Below, piece after piece: positions 45,889 to 56,719 of a stretch of 64,000 nt of DNA. The notes beneath the pieces are model-generated. The model saw only the letters and a list, made by a program, of their open reading frames with translations. It was not told the DNA's origin and ran no database searches. The stretch is from contig WTXG01000032.1 of NCBI GenBank assembly GCA_022496185.1, forward strand, positions 124,001 through 188,000, in the 5' to 3' direction. The first letter of the stretch is position 1. Every line of letters begins with the position of its first letter. Source of the stretch: Multifurca ochricompacta (lineage: Eukaryota > Basidiomycota > Agaricomycetes > Russulales > Russulaceae). A program made the position numbers and the translations under genes.

Positions 45889-48800
45889 ATGCCATCCTCA
45901 ATTGTCTTCCCTCCCTCCTCCAAGATGGAGCGCCTTGATGGCTCCAACTGGCAGGTTTGGTCTGCCAACTTCAACGCCCTTTTGAGGATGAATGGGCTCA
46001 GGAGGCATATTATGACGCCTTACCCTGATATGCCCCTCCTCCCAGAGGACAAGGAGGAGAAGGAGAAAATGCAAAAGGAGGTCATTGATCCCATCCTTAG
46101 GGAATGGATGGGAGAAGAAGAAATGCTTATTGGGCTCCTCTTTCTAAACGTCACCCAAGAAGTCTACTCCCAAGTAGCTTCTGATGCCAACTATCCTTCT
46201 CTTAGTGAGAAGTATAACAAGTTGGAGCAGCTATATGGCTCTGTAGGTAGCATGGCCACATATAACTTGTGGCTTGCCCTGGTGTCCTTCTGTTTAGATG
46301 AAGGACAGTCATTCAGGACCCAATTACAAAAGGTCCTGGATGCCAGGAGTACCCTTAGGGAGAATGGGATGGAGGTCAATGACCTCCAGATGAGCTTTAT
46401 ATTGTTAAAAGCTCTCCCAGACTCCTACAGTGCCATTGCCGGCTCCATACTAGCCTCTGGCGATCCAGAGCGACTTTCTCCTCAAGACCTTGTGCAGAGG
46501 TTCTTAAATGAAGAAAGTTGCCTGGCAGGTCCCTCGGGAAGTGGTAGTGCTGTCCTATCTAAGGCAGCACCTGTCAAAACTAAAAAATCTACAAATTTAT
46601 CACCACTTCCCGCTGCTGCCCCTAGTTCACAAGGGGTGGTCTGCTTCTATTGTCAAAAGCCTGGACACAAGTCCAACACTTGCGCAAAGAAGAAGAAGGA
46701 CCTGGAGAATGCCAAAAAGGGCAAGGCAGGGAACAAGAAGAGGGCTGAGGCCCAACATGTAAATACTATAGCCACCGTAGTTAATGGGAGTGGCAAAATA
46801 GAGGAGGTGCAAGAAGCACCTCGAATTCGCCTTTATGTTCACACCTATAATCTGGACATCAACTCAGATTATTGGATGCTTGATAGTGGAGCAACATCTC
46901 ATTTCAGTCCCAACCTTGAAGACTTTGATATGTATAAAGTTGACACCACCCATGAAGTATCACTGGGTGACAACTCCATAGTCAAAACAAATGGAGTTGG
47001 CACTGTGGTCATCAGGACTGATCAAGGTTTCGACTTGGAACTGAGCAATGTGCTCCACATGCCTGGAGGACATAAAATACTCTCTGCCAGTGCCCTAATA
47101 GAAAAAGGGGCAACTGTGTTCTTGGATAATAAGAAGGCAACAATTAAATATGGCGATAAAATTATAGCGGAAGCATGGAAGTTTGGCAAGTTGTATTGGG
47201 TACTAGGCAAACATGTCCTAAGCAGTATCCATACATCTGCATCTGCCTCACTTGAAATCTGGCATCAAAGAATGGGCCACATGTCTAAAGAAGCCCTGAA
47301 AAGATATGCTCCTGAGGTGGTCAAAGGCCTCAAAATTAATAATAGCCAAGTGGAAGATAAGCCATGTTATGGCTGTGAAATGGGCAAGTCCCATCATCTT
47401 CCATTTCCCCCATCTTCAAAGCACGCATCAGCCCCCCTTGAGATCCTTCATAGTGATCTTGTAGGTCCCTTGCAGTGCAGTTCAATACAAGGGAATCTGT
47501 ACTTTGCCACCTTCTTGGACGATTTTAGCAGATACACTCTAATTGTTCCAATGAAGTCTAAAGATCTGTTTACACCAGTTTTTAATAAACTGAAGACACT
47601 ACTAGAAAATAAATTTAATCATAAAATCAAGTGTCTTCATACAGATCGAGGTGGCGAGTATGTGAACAAGGCGCTGAAGGCAATGCTTGAAGATTTTGGC
47701 ATAGAGCATAAACTTACGATGCCGTATAGTCCACAACAGAATGGAAGGGCTGAAAGGTTCAATAGAACCATCATGGAGAAAGGAACTAGCATGCTGCATG
47801 ATGCTGGCCTGTCTCTTGGTTTCTGGGAGTGTGCTGTTGAGACAGCATGTCATATATATAACAGAACTCCCATCTGTTCTAATAAGTGGAAAACTCCACT
47901 TGAGCTTCTGGTTGGGAACAAACCAGATGTCTCGTATTTCAAGGTCTTTGGTTGCAAAGCCTTTTATCATGTTCCAGAGGGCAAGCGGCGTAAACTAGAT
48001 CCCAAAGCAAGGGAAGCCATCTTTGTCGGGTATGAGCCCACTTCTAAGGGCTACACACTTTGGGATAGTTGTACCTGGTCTCTCATCTCTTCATGAGATG
48101 TTACATTTGATGAGAGATCCTTCCCATCCCACTCTGATAAGGATAACAGAGCAGAGAAATCCATAGAGCAACCTAGCCAAGGTGGCTCATTTACTTTACC
48201 TGGTGGCCCAGTCCAGCCACCACCAGCAACAGCTACGCATGTTCCTGAGGCTCCTCAAGATGAGGAAGACCTGGAAGAGGAACAGGAGGACATCGTACCT
48301 CCTCAATTACCACCACAGCCTACCACACCCACACGTAATGTAGACACCACACAACCTCAGACCATATATCAGACCCCTCCATCTCAAATCATGGAACCAT
48401 CCTCCCCTCCCAAAAGAACCAAAGCAATCAGAAAATCACAAAGGATTGCAGACAGAATTCCTCAACCTAATTTTCAGAGGACAAGTCCACGCTCTGAACG
48501 ACAAGATAGGGCAATCCAAGAAGATCTAGACTTGGATACTGCACGTCCCAATCGCAATCATCGTCTGAATCCTCGCTTCTACAACGAGGATAATGCAGAG
48601 TTCGTGCAAGGTTCTTCCAGACTTGGTCAGATGGATCTACTCAATGCTGCAGGATCACCTTATAGGGATCCTCTTACTTTTAAAGAAGCAATGGAGTCTG
48701 ATAATGCCAGTGATTGGCTTGAGGCATGTCAATATGAAATTGATGCCTTGGAAAAACTTAAAGTGTGGCGCCTTGAAGACCTTCCTGAAGGTAGAAAGGC

Positions 48801-50211
48801 TGTAAAATCCAAGTGGGTTTTTAAATTGAAAGCAGATGGACGCTTTCATGCTAGGCTTGTAGCAAAAGGGTTCACCCAAATAGAGGGGGTGGACTTCAAT
48901 GAAACCTTCTCCCCAGTCGCCAGATTTGAGTCTCTTAGACTATTGTTAGCGTTGGCCGCGCTTGAGGATTGGGAAATCCACCAAATGGATGTCAAATCGG
49001 CATTCTTACATGGCGATCTGGATGAGGAGATTTATATGGAGCAACCTGTTGGTTTCATCGTTGCTGGACAAGAGTCCAAAGTTTGTAGGCTACAGAAGGC
49101 TCTGTATGGCCTAAAACAGGCTTCCCGAGCATGGAACTTGCAATTCCATGCAGTTCTCAATGAACTGAGCTTTACTCAGATGTACTCTGATGCAGGAGTA
49201 TATGTGTATCATCACCAAGAGGGGGATGGTTCACTTTTTGTCATTTTATATGTTGATGACATCACTATACTTGGGTCCTCCACTAAGAAGATTCAATGGC
49301 TGTAGGACTCTCTATCTAGCCGATATGAGATGACCAATCTTGGCGAAATCCAGTCCTACCTTGGAGTTAACATCACCAGGGACCGTCCTAACAAGACACT
49401 GGATATTGACCAGACAGCCTATGTATCCTCAATAGTTGAGAGGTTTGGAATGGGGGATTCCAACCCAGTATATACTCCTCTACCCTCTGGCGTGGATGCT
49501 CATTTGGTCAAGTTTGAAGACCAGGCATCTACCTTTGAAATTAAGAGGTATCAGCAGTTAATGGGGTCTCTGCTTTGGGTGCAGATTGGAAGCAGACCTG
49601 ACATTAGTTTCACTGTTGCATGCCTTAGCCAATTTGCTTCCAACCCTTCCCAGCAGCACATGCGACTAGCAAAGTATGTCTTAGCCTATCTAAATGCTAC
49701 AAAAGACTACAAGTTGCACTATTCTGGAGGGAATGGTGAAGTTGGCCTTCATGGCTTTGCAGACTCCTCATGGGGAGATCAAGAGGACCGCCACTCCACC
49801 TCTGGCTACATCTTTTTCCTTGCTAATGGAGCCATTAGCTGGTGTTCCAGGAAGCAGAAGACAGTAGCACAGTCCACCACTGAAGCTGAGTATATGAGCC
49901 TTGCTGAGGCATCAAATCAGGCAGCATGGTATAGGACTTTTATGCAGGAATTGGGATATGAAGTTAGTTCACCCATACAACTGCATTGTGACAATAAGGG
50001 TGCAGTAGATCTTGCATTAAACCCTGTCACAGGAAGGCGATCAAAGCACATACCAATAAAGTACCATGCCATTAGGGAGTATGTAGAATCACACCAGATA
50101 GACTTGGTGCGAACTCCCACTGGAGAGATGCTAGCAGATGGCCTTACAAAGTCTCTGCCTAGATCATCTTTTGATCTCATGGTAACTGGATTTGGACTAG
50201 TACTGGAATGA
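45889..50211 (+). pseudogene. copia-2 Gag-Pol polyprotein, two in-frame stops
   Basis: A single frame of about 1440 codons starting MPSSIVFPPSSKMERLDGSN. Order: Gag (UBN2-like), CCHC knuckle CFYCQKPGHKSNTC, protease WMLDSGATSHF, the GAG-pre-integrase zinc region (WHQRMGH then CYGCEMGK), integrase DDE residues in HSDLVGP, HTDRGGEY and NGRAERFNRT, RT with WEIHQMDVKSAFLHGDL and LYVDDIT, and RNase H with FADSSWGD, STTEAEY and HCDNKGA. Stops: TGA at 48094-48096, where S-R-D-V-T-F-D-E is expected, so it fits CGA to TGA; and TAG at 49303-49305 between RT and its thumb region. No frameshifts were seen. The ATG at 45889 follows the homologous start in copia-1. Confidence 0.95.
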
Positions 50212-50506
50212 AGGAGCTGGAATCTGGAGACTTTGTACACCAGTTTCACTCTCCCACCATGCAACATGAGTATATTCTCGACCTCGAGAGTGACGCAAGT
50301 GGTGTGAGCATGCCAGAAGTAGACATTCAAATATGTCAGGCACTTCAGCCTGCATAAGCGAATCTACAACTCGTATGCAAAACTCACAAACCGCGCTTGC
50401 TTGAGAGTTAGAGAAGTTGGATCTCTGGCTGGTGATATGTTCATTCAATTGTGAACAGCAGTGTGCTCATTTAATTCATTCCATCTATGATCGATGCCTT
50501 CACCAT

Positions 50507-50513
50507 GGAGGGA
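50507..50513 (+). other. copia-2 polypurine tract
   Basis: GGAGGGA immediately before the 3' LTR, the expected plus-strand primer site. Confidence 0.8.
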
Positions 50514-50913
50514 TGTTGACACAGGATGTGTCTGGAGATGCTTCAGGCATCTAAGGTTCGCTTCAGCTGTAGATTAGATTAGATTAGATTTCGGAGTATC
50601 GGACTTTTTATGTTATCTTTATTACATTTCTTTCTCACCTTACTCAGCTGATTAGTGATGGACTTAGTAATGCGCAGTAAGCATGTGATATCTCTTTGGC
50701 CAATGGCCTTTATCCCTCTCTGTTTATTGTCCGGCACTTGTGGACTTATTCCCAGTGCGCACAGACCGTCTCCCCTGGCCCCCATGGGTATATAAGGGTG
50801 TCTGTTTTGTCCTTTACACTTCAGAGTTCTTCTTCCTCTGAAGTATAACTTGTCTTTTAGCCTAAACCGCTACTAACCGCAGTCAGTATAACCAGCAGCA
50901 TGATTGTTTAATA
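50514..50913 (+). repeat. copia-2 3' LTR
   Basis: 400 bp, same ends as the 5' LTR. Differences from it are transitions; at most of the differing sites one or the other copy still has a CpG. Confidence 0.97.
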
Positions 50914-51784
50914 ACCCAGGTATCAAAACAATTATCCAGGGGTTACCCCTGCCAATGTCTATGTGTTCATTAAATTTTTTTGCATTCTGTGTGGTTATCT
51001 GACAGGCTATTCATCAATGTTCTATAACATCCTATCTAATCATCTCTGTATACTGGATTTTAGTTGTGCTTGTATAAAATTGAAAGCAGAATAATAAAAT
51101 AATAATGGAATAATGAATTATCTTAATCTTCTGAACATAAAACAAGAGCCATTGAGGGATCTTAAGCAGCCACAAATAAATGCATTGTGTATCTTCTTGG
51201 TCTGGGAAGGCCCAGGCTGGTTATCTGAAATGTGCAATGCAAGTAAAGAACTTGTGTTATGAACCCCACTGCATCATCTTTTCCCTTTTCTTGTCACGTG
51301 ACTTGTTATTTGGCCTTGCTTGACCTTTGTTTGGCTGTGTGTGACCTTTGACTCATACATTACATATGGACTCTTATGTATTTTCCCACCAGAATCACAA
51401 CTATACCAGATACATCTACATACAGTGCCTCACAAAACTGAGTCAATGTTTTGCACTTTTGCACTGTTTGTTGAATATCACATCAGCCAAAACAAATATA
51501 AACAAAGTCTTGGTATACCATAAAAGGTACAAGATAAGGGTTATGTAATGCAACAATAAGTATGTAATTATGATCAAAACCTGTGGAGCTATGCCCATTT
51601 CAAATTGGGGACTCATTGACTCAGTTTTGTGAGGGGGTATCAGAAATCTCAGAATCTGATGCTCCACCAAATGTACAGTAACCAATCCTTAATATATGGT
51701 TACCACAGTTATCTTAATATTGATGGGACCTGGAATAGAGCTATTAAACCATGGTTTACATTCCCAGAATATTATAATTTCCCA

Positions 51785-52260
51785 ATGCACCCCACCTCCT
51801 CTGCTCAGAAAGAAAACATGCTCTCTCTGGCCTCTGAAGGTCATTCCACTCACACTATTGCCTCCAGACTCAGCCTCAGCCAGTCCACAGTCTCTAGGAC
51901 ACTCAGAACCCTCCTTCCCAACCATCAGTCACCTCATTTTGGTCATCATTCCAAGCTCTCTGCTACCTCTGAACATGCTATCATGATACAAATCACCACA
52001 GGAAAGGTTGCCAATGCTGTCCAGGCCACAAAGCACATCAATTCAATCATCCCCAACCATGTCTCTTCACAAACTGTGCACTGGGTTCTTAAACAACATT
52101 CATTCAAGGCTGTAACAAAGAAGAAAAGGCCACTACTCTCTGCAGTACATTGCAAGAAGCACTTAGCCCTTGCTTTGAAGTACCAAAACTGGACTATGGA
52201 GGACTGGAAGAGGGTGATTTGGTCAGATGAGACCAAAATCAACAGGTTTGGGTCAGATGC
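51785..52260 (+). pseudogene. Tc1B transposase N-terminal half (left arm)
   Basis: An open frame from an ATG at 51785. It has a helix-turn-helix (MLSLASEGHSTHTIASRLSL, then SQSTVSRTL), a second DNA-binding helix region (NHVSSQTVHWVLKQHSFKAV) and the first catalytic Asp in WKRVIWSDETKINRFGSD. The remaining D and E of the DDE triad are absent because the palindrome centre follows directly. The frame is free of stops, so it could still give a DNA-binding fragment lacking catalysis. Confidence 0.85.
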
Positions 52261-52263
52261 TAG

Positions 52264-52682
52264 TCCTCCATAGTCCAGTTTTGGTACTTCAAAGCAAGGG
52301 CTAAGTGCTTCTTGCAATGTACTGCAGAGAGTAGTGGCCTTTTCTTCTTTGTTACAGCCTTGAATGAATGTTGTTTAAGAACCCAGTGCACAGTTTGTGA
52401 AGAGACATGGTTGGGGATGATGGAATTGATGTGCTTTGTGGCCTGGACAGCATTGGCAACCTTTCCTGTGGTGATTTGTATCATGATAGCATGTTCAGAG
52501 GTAGCAGAGAGCTTGGAAGGATGACCAAAATGAGGTGACTGATGGTTGGGAAGGAGGGTTCTGAGTGTCCTAGAGACTGTGGACTGGCTGAGGCTGAGTC
52601 TGGAGGCAATAGTGTGAGTGGAATGACCTTCAGAGGCCAGAGAGAGCATGTTTTCTTTCTGAGCAGAGGAGGTGGGGTGCAT
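52264..52682 (-). pseudogene. Tc1B transposase N-terminal half (right arm, inverted copy)
   Basis: Minus-strand mirror of the left-arm fragment, nearly identical in translation from its ATG (52682) through ALKYQNWTMED, where the arm ends. It has the same helix-turn-helix and no catalytic triad. The upstream mirrored leader continues to 52830 before hAT-1. Confidence 0.85.
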
Positions 52683-52838
52683 TGGGAAATTATAATATTC
52701 TGGGAATGTAAACCATGGTTTAATAGCTCTATTCCAGGTCCCATCAATATTAAGATAACTGTGGTAACCATATATTAAGGATTGGTTACTGTACATTTGG
52801 TGGAGCATCAGATTCTGAGATTTCTGATACCCCCTCAC

Positions 52839-54269
52839 TAGTGATTGGCAGGGGTAACCCTGGGGTATCCTCATTGGTACCCGTACCCGTACCCATACCC
52901 GTCACTACGGGTATGGGTAACCTGCGGGTTACCCACGGGTCACCCGTGAAAACGCGTGCAAGTTCTTTACTTGCATCACGCATTTCGGATACCTGGCCCA
53001 GGCCTTCCCGGACCAAGAAGATACACAACGCGTTCATTTGTGGCTGCTTAAGATCCCTCAATGACTCTTATTTTATGTTCAGAAGATTAAGATAATTCAT
53101 TATTCCATTTTTATTTTATTATTATGCTTTCAATTTTATACAAGCACAACTAAAATACAGTATACAGAGATGATTAGATAGGATGTTATAGAACATTGAT
53201 GAAAAGCCTGTCAGATAACCACACAGAATGCAAAATCATTTGATGAACACATAGCAATTTGCAGGGGTAACCCCTGGATAATTGTTTTGATACCTGGGTT
53301 ACCCATGAAATGAAATGTGTGCAAGTTCTTTACTTGCATCGTGCATTTTGGACATCTGGCCCGGGACATCCCGGTCAAGGAGATACGCACTTGGACACAA
53401 CGCGTTCATTTATGGCTACTCAAGATCCCTCAAAGATTCCTATTTTATGTTCATAAGATTAAGATAATTTATTATTCCATTTTTATTTTATTATTCTGCT
53501 TTCAATTTTATACGAGCGTGACTGTTCTTTGCATTTCTGCACATTTCGGATAAATGGCCCAGGCCATCCCGGTCAAGGAGATAAGCACTTGGACACAATG
53601 CGTTCATTTATGGCTACTCAAGATCCCTCAAATATTGTTGGTTTATGTTCAGAAGATTAAAAGGATCCTTTATTTACATTATTATTTTATTATTCTGCTT
53701 TCATTTCATACAAGTGTGACTGTCCTGGTGCGTTTAAGTCAACCTTCCTTAATAGGAAGGAGGTCAGACCACCATGCGATGCAATGTAGTCACTGCCCCA
53801 TGCAGCTTGTAGATACACGCGGGCCTTGTTTCAGTAAACTAATTTAATAATTTGATTATATTATAGTCTAAAGTAGTCTAGAGAGTATTTTAGATAGTGC
53901 CAGACTGGCAGAATTGGTCGCGCGTTGATAAAACAGGTGCATCATGATTTTCAAGAAGTGGATCACTGATAACACTTTTATTTTACATCGCACCGTTGAT
54001 CTGCTTTGATATTTCATATGATAATACTAGAACATATTTAAAAATACCCTATAGCATACATCAGACGAGATCTTTTATTTTTGTGGCTGCAGATGTATTT
54101 TATCTTAGAATTTCTACTGATCTTGTCAATGCATGATTGGCGCCTATACCCACCAAACCCGCCGCGCAGGTACGGGTTTCCATGGGTTGGGAGCCGTATA
54201 CCCATACCCGTACCCGGCAAAACCCGTGGCGCTTACCCACGCGGGTATGAAAACCCTTGACAATCACTA
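52839..54269. mobile_element. hAT element hAT-1, 1431 bp, non-autonomous
   Basis: Ends TAGTGATTGGCAGGGG and CCCTTGACAATCACTA, with the 8-bp duplication CCCCTCAC at 52831-52838 and 54270-54277. The empty site is in the left arm of the same Tc1B palindrome (about 51630). Subterminal regions are full of TACCC/GGGTA words in both orientations. There is no ORF with a hAT dimerisation domain. Related copies: 43039-51254 and part of 2000-2450. Confidence 0.92.
52962..53724. repeat. Imperfect tandem repeats of about 200 bp inside hAT-1
   Basis: Three diverged copies (about 52962-53150, 53318-53521 and 53527-53724). Each has GCAAGTTCTTTACTTGC or its remnant, a CCCGGTCAAGGAGAT-type phrase, CGCGTTCATTTATGGCT, AAGATCCCTCAA and TTTTATGTTCAGAAGATTAA. 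The same units occur in hAT-2 in reverse order. Confidence 0.8.
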
Positions 54270-54842
54270 CCCCTCACAAAACTGAGTCAATGAGTCCCCA
54301 ATTTGAAATGGGCATAGCTCCACAGGTTTTGATCATAATTACATACTTATTGTTGCATTACATAACCCTTATCTTGTACCTTTTATGGTATACCAAGACT
54401 TTGTTTATATTTGTTTTGGCTGATGTGATATTCAACAAACAGTGCAAAAGTGCAAAACATTGACTCAGTTTTGTGAGGCACTGTATATTCTCACCTGGCC
54501 CACCCTTACTCCATTTCCCTTTGTAGTTATATTACAACTTTGTTGATACACTGAGTACTTTACTCTGATTCAGACTCTGACTTCTATTATGTATATAAGG
54601 CCTGCCTAGATAGCCTGTATGCCTTAGACTTGACTTCTTAATTGACTTGGTGCATTACCTTCTGGGTGATTCCTAAGACCTGACTTTGAAACATCTCAGT
54701 GCTTTTGGCACTCTTCTGCTCACCAATACTAAGGGATTAGCTCCTTGGTGTTGACTTCTCATCTGACTCTGTACACTTGAAACACAGTGTGCACTTGAAC
54801 TTGTAGTTATGCTATGCAACTAAGTCACACATCATGCTGAAT

Positions 54843-55424
54843 TGTTACGTCCGGTGTGAGACGTTCTGCACGACTTGTGCGACAGCGTGGTTTAAGGGTT
54901 TCAGATAAGAGACCAATAAGGTCTCTTGGAGTTTCAAGAGGAAGAGTCAAAGTCAAAGGGGCTGTTCCCCAAGACGATGTTAAGCGGAAAGTGCCGAAAG
55001 CACTGAGACAGACGAGTCAGAGGATTCAAGGGAGAGTCCAAAAGACAAACACTGATGTATTCAATAAGTTGAGTCTGAGGTCTATAGTGTAGCTAAGACA
55101 GACTTATATACGTAAACAGATGGGCGTCTATAGATAAGGATATCGGAGTCATGTGGGCCCAAAGATACGAAAGCGGACGGCGTAAAGCCTGGCTTCTGAT
55201 AGGGAATTAAGTAAAGGTCCGGTCGTAAAGATAAGGAGATAAGAAAGAACAAGCATGGACAAACAGTAGGTACACAGGTTCAAACAACGGTCACGGGGAT
55301 GGAAGCAATGCATGTGAGGGGTCCCAGGAGGGGGACGTAATAAGGAAGTGGAGGGTTGGTGGACGAGTGGGATCCCGGTTGGGGAGAGTGAAGAAAATAG
55401 GGCTGCTGGGCCCTGTTCGTAACA
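54843..55424 (-). repeat. gypsy-1 3' LTR, 582 bp
   Basis: On the + strand TGTTACGTCC to TTCGTAACA, with short inverted ends TGTTACG/CGTAACA. The minus strand carries a TATATAAG promoter motif at about 55104-55110. Confidence 0.88.
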
Positions 55425-55438
55425 TCACCCTCCCTTCT
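55425..55438 (-). other. gypsy-1 polypurine tract
   Basis: Minus strand AGAAGGGAGGGTGA directly before the LTR; fixes both the LTR boundary and the element's orientation. Confidence 0.85.
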
Positions 55439-55455
55439 GGCTCGAGCTGACCCAG

Positions 55456-56649
55456 CTAGAAACGCGCACCATCATCATCTTGTACCAAGTCCACATAATC
55501 ATCTGCCAGATTTCGGTCCTCCATGGTGTAAGTTTCGTCCGCCGCGCATTGGTGTGTGCATAGGAAACCGTATGGGCCGCGCCGTCCGCACTGACGGCAC
55601 AGATCGTACACTGGACAGTCGAGTTCGCGATGACCCGTGTTATGTCGCAGACACTTCCCACACCATCCCGAAGGGTTGACAATAGTGGGGGCAACCCCCA
55701 AACGCCGGAAAATGCAGAACCTGCTCCAATGGAGGTTGCTGCGACAGTGATGGCACCATTTGCGATTGAGGGGGCAGTTCCAGCTGATGTGATACTTGCT
55801 ATCACACCGCCAGCACGTCTCGCCTCGGGGGTTCTCATGCATCCGTGGCATCTCAAATCGGTTAGGCAGCAGTTGGGGTGCTGCTCCGAGCAATCGTGGG
55901 GGAAGGGGTCGGGCGTATGTGTCGGCGTACCTCTCTGCAATGGTCTGGTATGCGTCCCCTATTTCCAACCTCTTTCTAATCTCCGTCAACTCCTGCTCGA
56001 CTTGAAACATGCCTCTTGTGAGCCTTGTCATCTGCTTTGCATACTCCTTGTACTGGGTGTTAAGTGTGGTGCGGAGTGTGAGGGTCTTCCGCAGTCTCAT
56101 TACTTCAGCTTTGAGACGCGGAAGCCGCATATCGTTTAACACCTCATCGATTGCAAAGGCTCGGGGGTCGTCGGCCGCAAGGTGCCCCAGTTGTTCGTCG
56201 CTCATCGTGTGATGAAGGCGCCCTGTGTATCGTTCTTCCAAATAAACTGGGGCTCCATAAACGGGCCCGTCCTTCTTCATGCAGCCTGCGACATCCATTC
56301 CTCCATTGGTGTAGAATATGTACTTAGCTATTTCTTTTGTTCCATCCGCCATCGTAATCTCTAGCGGAAAGTACATGGAGGAGTTGGGATTGTTGGCGAA
56401 GAATGGGAATTCGGGCACATCATCATCTTGTTCCATCCCAAGGAGGTCGTTTGGGTGGGGTTCTTCGGAGTGGGTGAAGTCATTGTCTGGATTGGGCGAC
56501 TGGTTCTTGACACGTTCTTCGGCAGCGTCGTAGTCAATAGGAGAGGAAGGACGAGTAGAGGGATGAGCGGAGGGGAAGGCTTCCACGACCACGGTGGTGG
56601 CAGCGAAGGCATCGACGGCAGCAGAGGCAGCAATGAAGGATGAAGACAT
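55456..56649 (-). CDS. Extra 3' ORF of gypsy-1: coiled-coil, multi-zinc-knuckle protein
   Basis: An intact ORF of 397 codons lying 70 bp after the pol stop and ending about 18 bp before the polypurine tract. The N-terminal 85 residues are Ala/Ser then acidic. Residues 90-165 may be globular (EITMADGTKEIAKYIFYTNG). Residues about 168-230 are a probable coiled coil rich in Leu, Arg and Glu. The C-terminus has two CX2CX4HX4C knuckles in tandem (CWRCDSKYHISWNC 279-292; CHHCRSNLHWSRFC 299-312), a third variant (CGKCLRHNTGHRELDC 330-345) and a fourth (from CRQCGRRG 351). It ends in an acidic tail. Zinc knuckles suggest nucleic-acid binding, as in Gag, but the position is where retroviruses carry env and the Gag capsid signature is not evident. 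Function unknown. It could be a captured host gene or a duplicated nucleocapsid. Confidence 0.7.
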   Translation of the reverse strand: MSSSFIAASAAVDAFAATTVVVEAFPSAHPSTRPSSPIDYDAAEERVKNQSPNPDNDFTHSEEPHPNDLLGMEQDDDVPEFPFFANNPNSSMYFPLEITMADGTKEIAKYIFYTNGGMDVAGCMKKDGPVYGAPVYLEERYTGRLHHTMSDEQLGHLAADDPRAFAIDEVLNDMRLPRLKAEVMRLRKTLTLRTTLNTQYKEYAKQMTRLTRGMFQVEQELTEIRKRLEIGDAYQTIAERYADTYARPLPPRLLGAAPQLLPNRFEMPRMHENPRGETCWRCDSKYHISWNCPLNRKWCHHCRSNLHWSRFCIFRRLGVAPTIVNPSGWCGKCLRHNTGHRELDCPVYDLCRQCGRRGPYGFLCTHQCAADETYTMEDRNLADDYVDLVQDDDGARF

Positions 56650-56719
56650 ATTGGTTTGTGGTTAGGACGTTGCTGGTGAAGCTTTGTTCTGGGGAAAAGG
56701 TCAGGAGTCTGTCCTCCTT

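Larger units (their letters stand above)
44550..50913 (+). mobile_element. Full-length Ty1/copia retrotransposon (copia-2), 6.36 kb
   Basis: Two 400-bp LTRs (44550-44949 and 50514-50913) are flanked by the 5-bp duplication ACCCA (44545-44549 and 50914-50918). The priming site abuts the 5' LTR and a purine tract abuts the 3' LTR. One reading frame, Gag-protease-integrase-RT-RNase H, runs from 45889 to 50211 with two stop codons. By my alignment the LTRs differ at eight positions, all transitions, so the copy is relatively young but decaying. It sits in hAT-2. Confidence 0.97.
43039..51254. mobile_element. hAT element hAT-2, split by a solo LTR and a copia element
   Basis: It starts TAGTGATTGTCAAGGG inside Tc1A-2. 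Its own sequence lies at 43039-43952, 44463-44549 and 50914-51254, and is the reverse complement of much of hAT-1 (52839-54269): the GGGTA-type subterminal repeats, the CCTTCCTATTAAGGAAGG palindrome and the 200-bp repeat units ending GCAAGTAAAGAACTTG. The right terminus is missing because it is cut at 51254 by an LTR-like fragment. No transposase ORF was seen. Confidence 0.78.
51423..54483. mobile_element. Palindromic Tc1/mariner element (Tc1B)
   Basis: It begins CAGTGCCTCACAAAACTGAG and ends with the reverse complement, flanked by TA (51421-51422 and 54484-54485). Excluding hAT-1 with its duplication, it is about 1.6 kb. The left arm (51423-52206) is mirrored from 52264 onward, with a spacer of about 57 bp. 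Both arms carry the 5' half: terminal repeat, leader and transposase N-terminus. No C-terminal half is present. This family differs in sequence from Tc1A. Confidence 0.9.
51255..54842 (+). repeat. Probable LTR fragment split by a Tc1 insertion
   Basis: Bases 51255-51420 start TGTTATGAACCCC. After removing Tc1B (51423-54483), the sequence continues at 54486-54842 with a TATATAAGG box at about 54594 and CT-rich sequence. Together this is about 520 bp of promoter-like, LTR-like sequence that stops where the gypsy-1 LTR begins. No matching partner copy is in the window, so the type is inferred. Confidence 0.45.

Noticed and set aside
52840..52960. Telomere-like GGGTA/TACCC words
   Set aside because: They are irregular and occur in both orientations just inside hAT termini, so they are subterminal repeats and not an internal telomere.
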